NCBI GenBank assembly: GCA_903894655.1
Contig: CAITQY010000118.1
Span: 1 to 9,486, forward strand
From: an uncultured Gemmatimonadota bacterium
Lineage (GTDB): Bacteria > Gemmatimonadota > Gemmatimonadetes > Gemmatimonadales > Gemmatimonadaceae
DNA: 9,486 nt
Direction: 5' to 3'
Position numbers and translations under genes: made by a program. Below the pieces are notes generated by a model that saw only the letters and a list, made by a program, of their open reading frames with translations, did not search any database and was not told the DNA's origin. Below are positions 6,855-9,486 of the stretch, in pieces; position 1 is the first letter of the stretch; the number at the start of each line of letters is the position of its first letter.

Positions 6855-7307
6855 ATGGATACCCGCTTTGCCACCGCCATTCACCTGCTCGTCCTGGTGA
6901 GTTCACCGCACGGCCGAGGACTCAGCGCCGAGCGCATGGCGCGCAGCGTCGGGACCCATCCCGTGCGCGTGCGGCGGATCCTCGCCGCGCTCGCGCGTGC
7001 CGGCCTGTCCGAAACCAGCCGCGGCCGCACCGGTGGCACCGTTTTGGCACGCCCGGCCGATGCGATCTCGCTGGGCGATGTGTATCACGCGATCTACGAC
7101 GATCCGGAGCTGCTCCCGCTGCACCCTGATCCGGACCCGCGCTGTCCCGTGGGCGGCGCCATCTCAGTCGCCTTGCTCGCGCCGTTCGCCACCGCCGAGG
7201 CGACGATGGTGGACGCGCTGCGGGCAACCAGCATCGCGACCGTGGCCGCCACCGTGGCGGCCAGCGTAGCGACCACGAGAGCGAGGCAGCGGCCCCCGTC
7301 GCGCTGA
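6855..7307 (+). CDS. Rrf2-family transcriptional regulator (YwnA-like, no iron-sulfur cysteine triad)
   Basis: The 150-residue product has the Rrf2 winged-helix layout: an opening DTRFATAIHLLVLV helix, the helix-turn-helix at about 24-51 (LSAERMARSVGTHPVRVRRI), a wing at about 52-68 with GRTGGTVLARP, then ISLGDVYHAIYDD and a C-terminal dimerisation helix. The length is usual for the family. IscR/NsrR-type members carry three cysteines for an Fe-S cluster; this protein has one, Cys97 in DPRCPVGG, as in YwnA/HypR-like members, so thiol-based sensing is more likely than a cluster (inference). The last 25 residues are rich in Ala, Thr and Val (TVAATVAA) and end in a basic tail. The start abuts a palindromic operator and a probable leaderless promoter, suggesting autorepression. 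No obvious target gene is adjacent: the aminotransferase lies upstream, and the downstream neighbour is convergent, 16 bases away. Confidence 0.88.
   Translation: MDTRFATAIHLLVLVSSPHGRGLSAERMARSVGTHPVRVRRILAALARAGLSETSRGRTGGTVLARPADAISLGDVYHAIYDDPELLPLHPDPDPRCPVGGAISVALLAPFATAEATMVDALRATSIATVAATVAASVATTRARQRPPSR
7239..7262 (+). repeat. Two 12-base tandem copies inside the Rrf2 gene, forming a GC-rich palindrome
   Basis: ACCGTGGCCGCC (7239-7250) is followed by ACCGTGGCGGCC (7251-7262), 11 of 12 identical, encoding TVAATVAA in the C-terminal helix. Together they contain a 19-base palindrome, GGCCGCCAC-C-GTGGCGGCC, at 7244-7262. No T-tract follows, so it is not a terminator. It is probably a codon-level duplication. 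Confidence 0.5.
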
Positions 7308-7323
7308 CGACGCACGGCGGGCG

Positions 7324-8385
7324 CTACGGAAAGAGCGCGCGGCGGCCGTCGAGTGAGGTATACATGCCTCGGCTCGAATGGCCGACGCCGGGCACTTCCA
7401 CGAGCCGATGCGCATGACCCTGGTGGCGGGCATTCATGTACTCGATCAGGGTACGCCCCCGCTGGAAGCGCCGCGCCCCTTGGAGATTGGCGCCGCAGCT
7501 GACGTCGAGATCGGCCGTGAGGGTATCCGCCGTGCCGACCATCACGGTCATCTGGCGACTGACCAGATTCTGCTTCACCAACGACGTCGCCACGGCATTC
7601 GCGTACGTGTTGCGACTCTGCAATCCGTAGTGCCAATCGTCGTAGTCAGGGCAGCTCGCCGCTGCGGAAGGAATGGCAAAGGCACCATCCCGCGCGCGCT
7701 CGGGGCTGAGGTAGAGCCACGTGGAGGGATTGGCCGCGACGTAGCGCACGGCGATGCCTGCGAGCGTCGGCTCAACCCCACTCGTGGCGGCGAACCGGTG
7801 CACCAACTGTGCGCCGGCGGAATGCCCCGTCACCACAATGCGCGAGAGTCGCGGGAACCGTGTGCGATTACTAAGCCTCGCGAGGATCGTATCGATCGCC
7901 GAGTAGGCGCTCAGGCGCGGCAGCGGGCCTGTGCTGCTGGACAAATCACCCACTCGCCATCCGTTACTGGTCCAATACGGCTCATCCGCGGCCGGCGCAT
8001 CATCGACTGTCTGGAATCGTGGTGCGATAATGACCGTCGACTGCAGCCGTCCGGAGAGGGCGGCCGCTTCCGCCATCGTGGTGAAGTACTCGTCCGCATT
8101 GCGCTCGGTACCGTGCACCACCACGACGGCATCGGTGACCAGCGAGTCGCCTTGCGCCAGCGCGAAGCTTTGGAAGCTCGGCACGAACCGCCCCGGCGCG
8201 ATCTCGATGCGCGCGGCGCACCTCGCGACACCGGCGGTACACGGTGCGCGACTCGCCACCGGCACCCCGGTGGCGTCGGCACCGCCGCAGCCCGACGCGG
8301 TCACGACCACCGCCAGCACCACGCGCACCACGCGCAGGACGCGGCGCGCTCCGCCGGCGACACGCTCTTTCATCGGGCAGTCCAT
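7324..8385 (-). CDS. Probable lipoprotein alpha/beta hydrolase (serine hydrolase)
   Basis: The 353-residue product starts at ATG 8385, with GAGG seven bases upstream; ATG 8373 is a second option. An Arg-rich N-terminus and a hydrophobic stretch (VLAVVVTASG) lead to Cys33. ASGC is an acceptable though not ideal lipobox, so a lipid-anchored periplasmic protein is likely. The hydrolase core has an oxyanion-loop HG in VVVVHGTERNADEYF (87-101), the nucleophile elbow GHSAG (187-191, Ser189), an acidic-residue strand VMVGTADT (281-288, Asp287) and the C-terminal VPGVGHSS (331-338, His336). This completes a plausible Ser-Asp-His triad. Four cysteines at 49, 56, 245 and 297 could form disulfides in the periplasm. 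The ester or amide substrate is unknown; I know similar proteins only as uncharacterised alpha/beta hydrolases. The gene follows the GH18-like gene by 22 bases on the same strand, so the two form an operon. Confidence 0.85.
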   Translation of the reverse strand: MDCPMKERVAGGARRVLRVVRVVLAVVVTASGCGGADATGVPVASRAPCTAGVARCAARIEIAPGRFVPSFQSFALAQGDSLVTDAVVVVHGTERNADEYFTTMAEAAALSGRLQSTVIIAPRFQTVDDAPAADEPYWTSNGWRVGDLSSSTGPLPRLSAYSAIDTILARLSNRTRFPRLSRIVVTGHSAGAQLVHRFAATSGVEPTLAGIAVRYVAANPSTWLYLSPERARDGAFAIPSAAASCPDYDDWHYGLQSRNTYANAVATSLVKQNLVSRQMTVMVGTADTLTADLDVSCGANLQGARRFQRGRTLIEYMNARHQGHAHRLVEVPGVGHSSRGMYTSLDGRRALFP

Positions 8386-8407
8386 CGCCGATCCTCAGCA
8401 CGTTGTC

Positions 8408-9472
8408 TCATCGACGCACTGGCCCGACGATGCGCCACGTCGCCGGATCTTCCATGCCGATCAGCCAGACCGAGTAGCCACGCAGCGCATGGCGGCGCAC
8501 CAGCGTGAGCTTTGATCGGAACGCCCGCGCATCCTCGATCCACGCGTGCTCGAACACACCGTCCCGCTCCCACATCGCCACCCATGCCTGCTGGGTCGCG
8601 TCCCAGCGCGGCGTCGCGCCAGCATCACGCAGGATCGTCATCAGGCGCGGATAGGCGATATCATCGCCGAGGGCACGCGACGCACCGGATTTCGGGTCGT
8701 AGTGGGGGTACCAATAGTCGGAGTACGCGGCGAGGCCGAGCGACAGCTTGGCCGGCGGCACGCCCTGGGCCAGCGCATAGGTCAACCCGGCCACCATCCA
8801 CGGGTAGCCCGCCACCGGTCCTGGTGTCGACCCGCCGGTGTGCTGCGCGTACGTCATGTACGAGAGAAAATCGAGCACGTCTGCCAGTGCCTTGAAGTCA
8901 TATGCGCCCCGCCAGTAGTCGGCCATCCACTGGTGATACGGCAGCGTGCCACGAGATTCGCTGCTACGCGGCACCACAGCGGCGGAGAGCTGGCACCCGG
9001 CCCGATGTACCGAGTCTGCCGATTCACGCGCAAACGCCGTGAACGCGTCCCGATCGCTCACGTGGAGATTCTCGAAGTCGAGCTGCAGCCCGTACAGCGA
9101 CTGCTCACGACAGAGCCGGGCCATACTGTGCGCTGCGGCCGTGCGTGCCGCCGCGTTGGTCACGAGGTGATGCAGAATTCCAAGGTCGAACCCGGGGTTC
9201 ATGACCAGCGGCATGAGCTTCACACCATGCTTCGACGCAATCGCCACGATGCGGGGGTCGGTACCTCCTCGGATCGTGCCGCTGCTGTCGATCGAGTACA
9301 CTTGCGGGGCAATCACGCTCACGTGCCTGGCGTTGGCTTCGAAGCTGGCGATCCCCTCGGCGTCGTTGCGGATGTACCAGATGGCCTCTGGTGCCTGAGC
9401 GCCGACGGCGCGACACGCCAGAACGCATCCCACCCCGAGGTGGCGCAGAAACGACCAGTGACGGCTGCTCAT
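8408..9472 (-). CDS. Exported GH18-like (chitinase/YaaH-type fold) glycoside hydrolase
   Basis: From ATG 9472 the protein has 354 residues; AGG six bases upstream favours it over the preceding GTG at 9475. A signal peptide ends near VGAQA (about residue 27). The rest resembles a GH18 TIM barrel: an early strand AIWYIRND, HGVKLMPLVMNPGFD, then YGLQLDFENL (127-136) where the GH18 signature keeps the last Asp132 and the acid/base Glu134. LSAAVVPR (162-169), LDFLSYMTYAQHTGG (200-214), KLSLGLAAYSDYW and the C-terminal YSVWLIGMEDPATW (334-347) follow in the expected barrel order. The first two Asp of the DxxDxDxE motif are replaced, and MTYA stands where MxYD is typical. GH18 members hydrolyse chitin, peptidoglycan or other N-acetylhexosamine polymers, or only bind them; which applies here is open. 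It is the first gene of an operon with the lipoprotein hydrolase. Only 14 bases upstream lie inside the window. Confidence 0.85.
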   Translation of the reverse strand: MSSRHWSFLRHLGVGCVLACRAVGAQAPEAIWYIRNDAEGIASFEANARHVSVIAPQVYSIDSSGTIRGGTDPRIVAIASKHGVKLMPLVMNPGFDLGILHHLVTNAAARTAAAHSMARLCREQSLYGLQLDFENLHVSDRDAFTAFARESADSVHRAGCQLSAAVVPRSSESRGTLPYHQWMADYWRGAYDFKALADVLDFLSYMTYAQHTGGSTPGPVAGYPWMVAGLTYALAQGVPPAKLSLGLAAYSDYWYPHYDPKSGASRALGDDIAYPRLMTILRDAGATPRWDATQQAWVAMWERDGVFEHAWIEDARAFRSKLTLVRRHALRGYSVWLIGMEDPATWRIVGPVRR

Positions 9473-9486
9473 CACGCGCCTACTGA

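Noticed and set aside
7239..7262. GC-rich palindrome in the Rrf2 gene as a regulatory or recombination site
   Set aside because: It is explained by a 12-base in-frame duplication encoding TVAATVAA and has no flanking signals.
7321..7338. GCGCT/AGCGC inverted repeat between the convergent genes as a bidirectional terminator
   Set aside because: Only five pairs with an eight-base loop and no T-tract on either side.

Overview
This looks like an ordinary chromosomal stretch of a GC-rich, Gram-negative bacterium. A SusC/RagA-type TonB-linked receptor, several signal-peptide proteins, a Tat signal and a lipoprotein signal all point to an outer membrane. The receptor sequence (for example VTGQQRKVELANAV followed by PIVVIDGVR and LYGTEAANGVVVITT), together with the gene mix, suggests Gemmatimonadota. 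That placement comes from recognition and was not searched.

Layout. On the minus strand at the left lies the N-terminal 407 residues of a SusC/RagA-like receptor (1-1221, running off the window). A 383-base non-coding gap and an exported M20 metallopeptidase (1605-3011, minus) follow. A divergent intergenic region of about 137 bases leads to three plus-strand genes: a fatty-acid-hydroxylase/sterol-desaturase-type membrane di-iron oxygenase (3149-3916), a flavin disulfide reductase of the MerA/lipoamide dehydrogenase superfamily (3966-5531), and a Tat-signal-bearing PLP aminotransferase of the HisC type (5616-6785). Next, also on plus, is an Rrf2-family regulator (6855-7307) with a striking nested palindrome and a plausible leaderless promoter directly before its start codon. 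At the right, convergent on the minus strand, a GH18-like glycosidase-fold protein (8408-9472) and a lipoprotein-like alpha/beta hydrolase (7324-8385) form a two-gene operon; the glycosidase-fold gene is upstream.

How they fit together. Six of the eight proteins are predicted to act in or beyond the inner membrane: receptor, exported peptidase, membrane oxygenase, Tat-exported aminotransferase, exported GH18-like protein and lipoprotein hydrolase. The theme is envelope and nutrient or polymer processing rather than one pathway. The oxygenase and flavin reductase are 49 bases apart and could be co-transcribed. The Rrf2 gene appears to regulate itself.

I found no RNA gene, insertion sequence, CRISPR array, phage gene or defence system. 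I did not find an exciting undescribed system. The best leads are the operator/leaderless start of the Rrf2 gene, the Tat-exported aminotransferase, and the GH18-like protein with a reduced active-site motif paired with a lipoprotein hydrolase.
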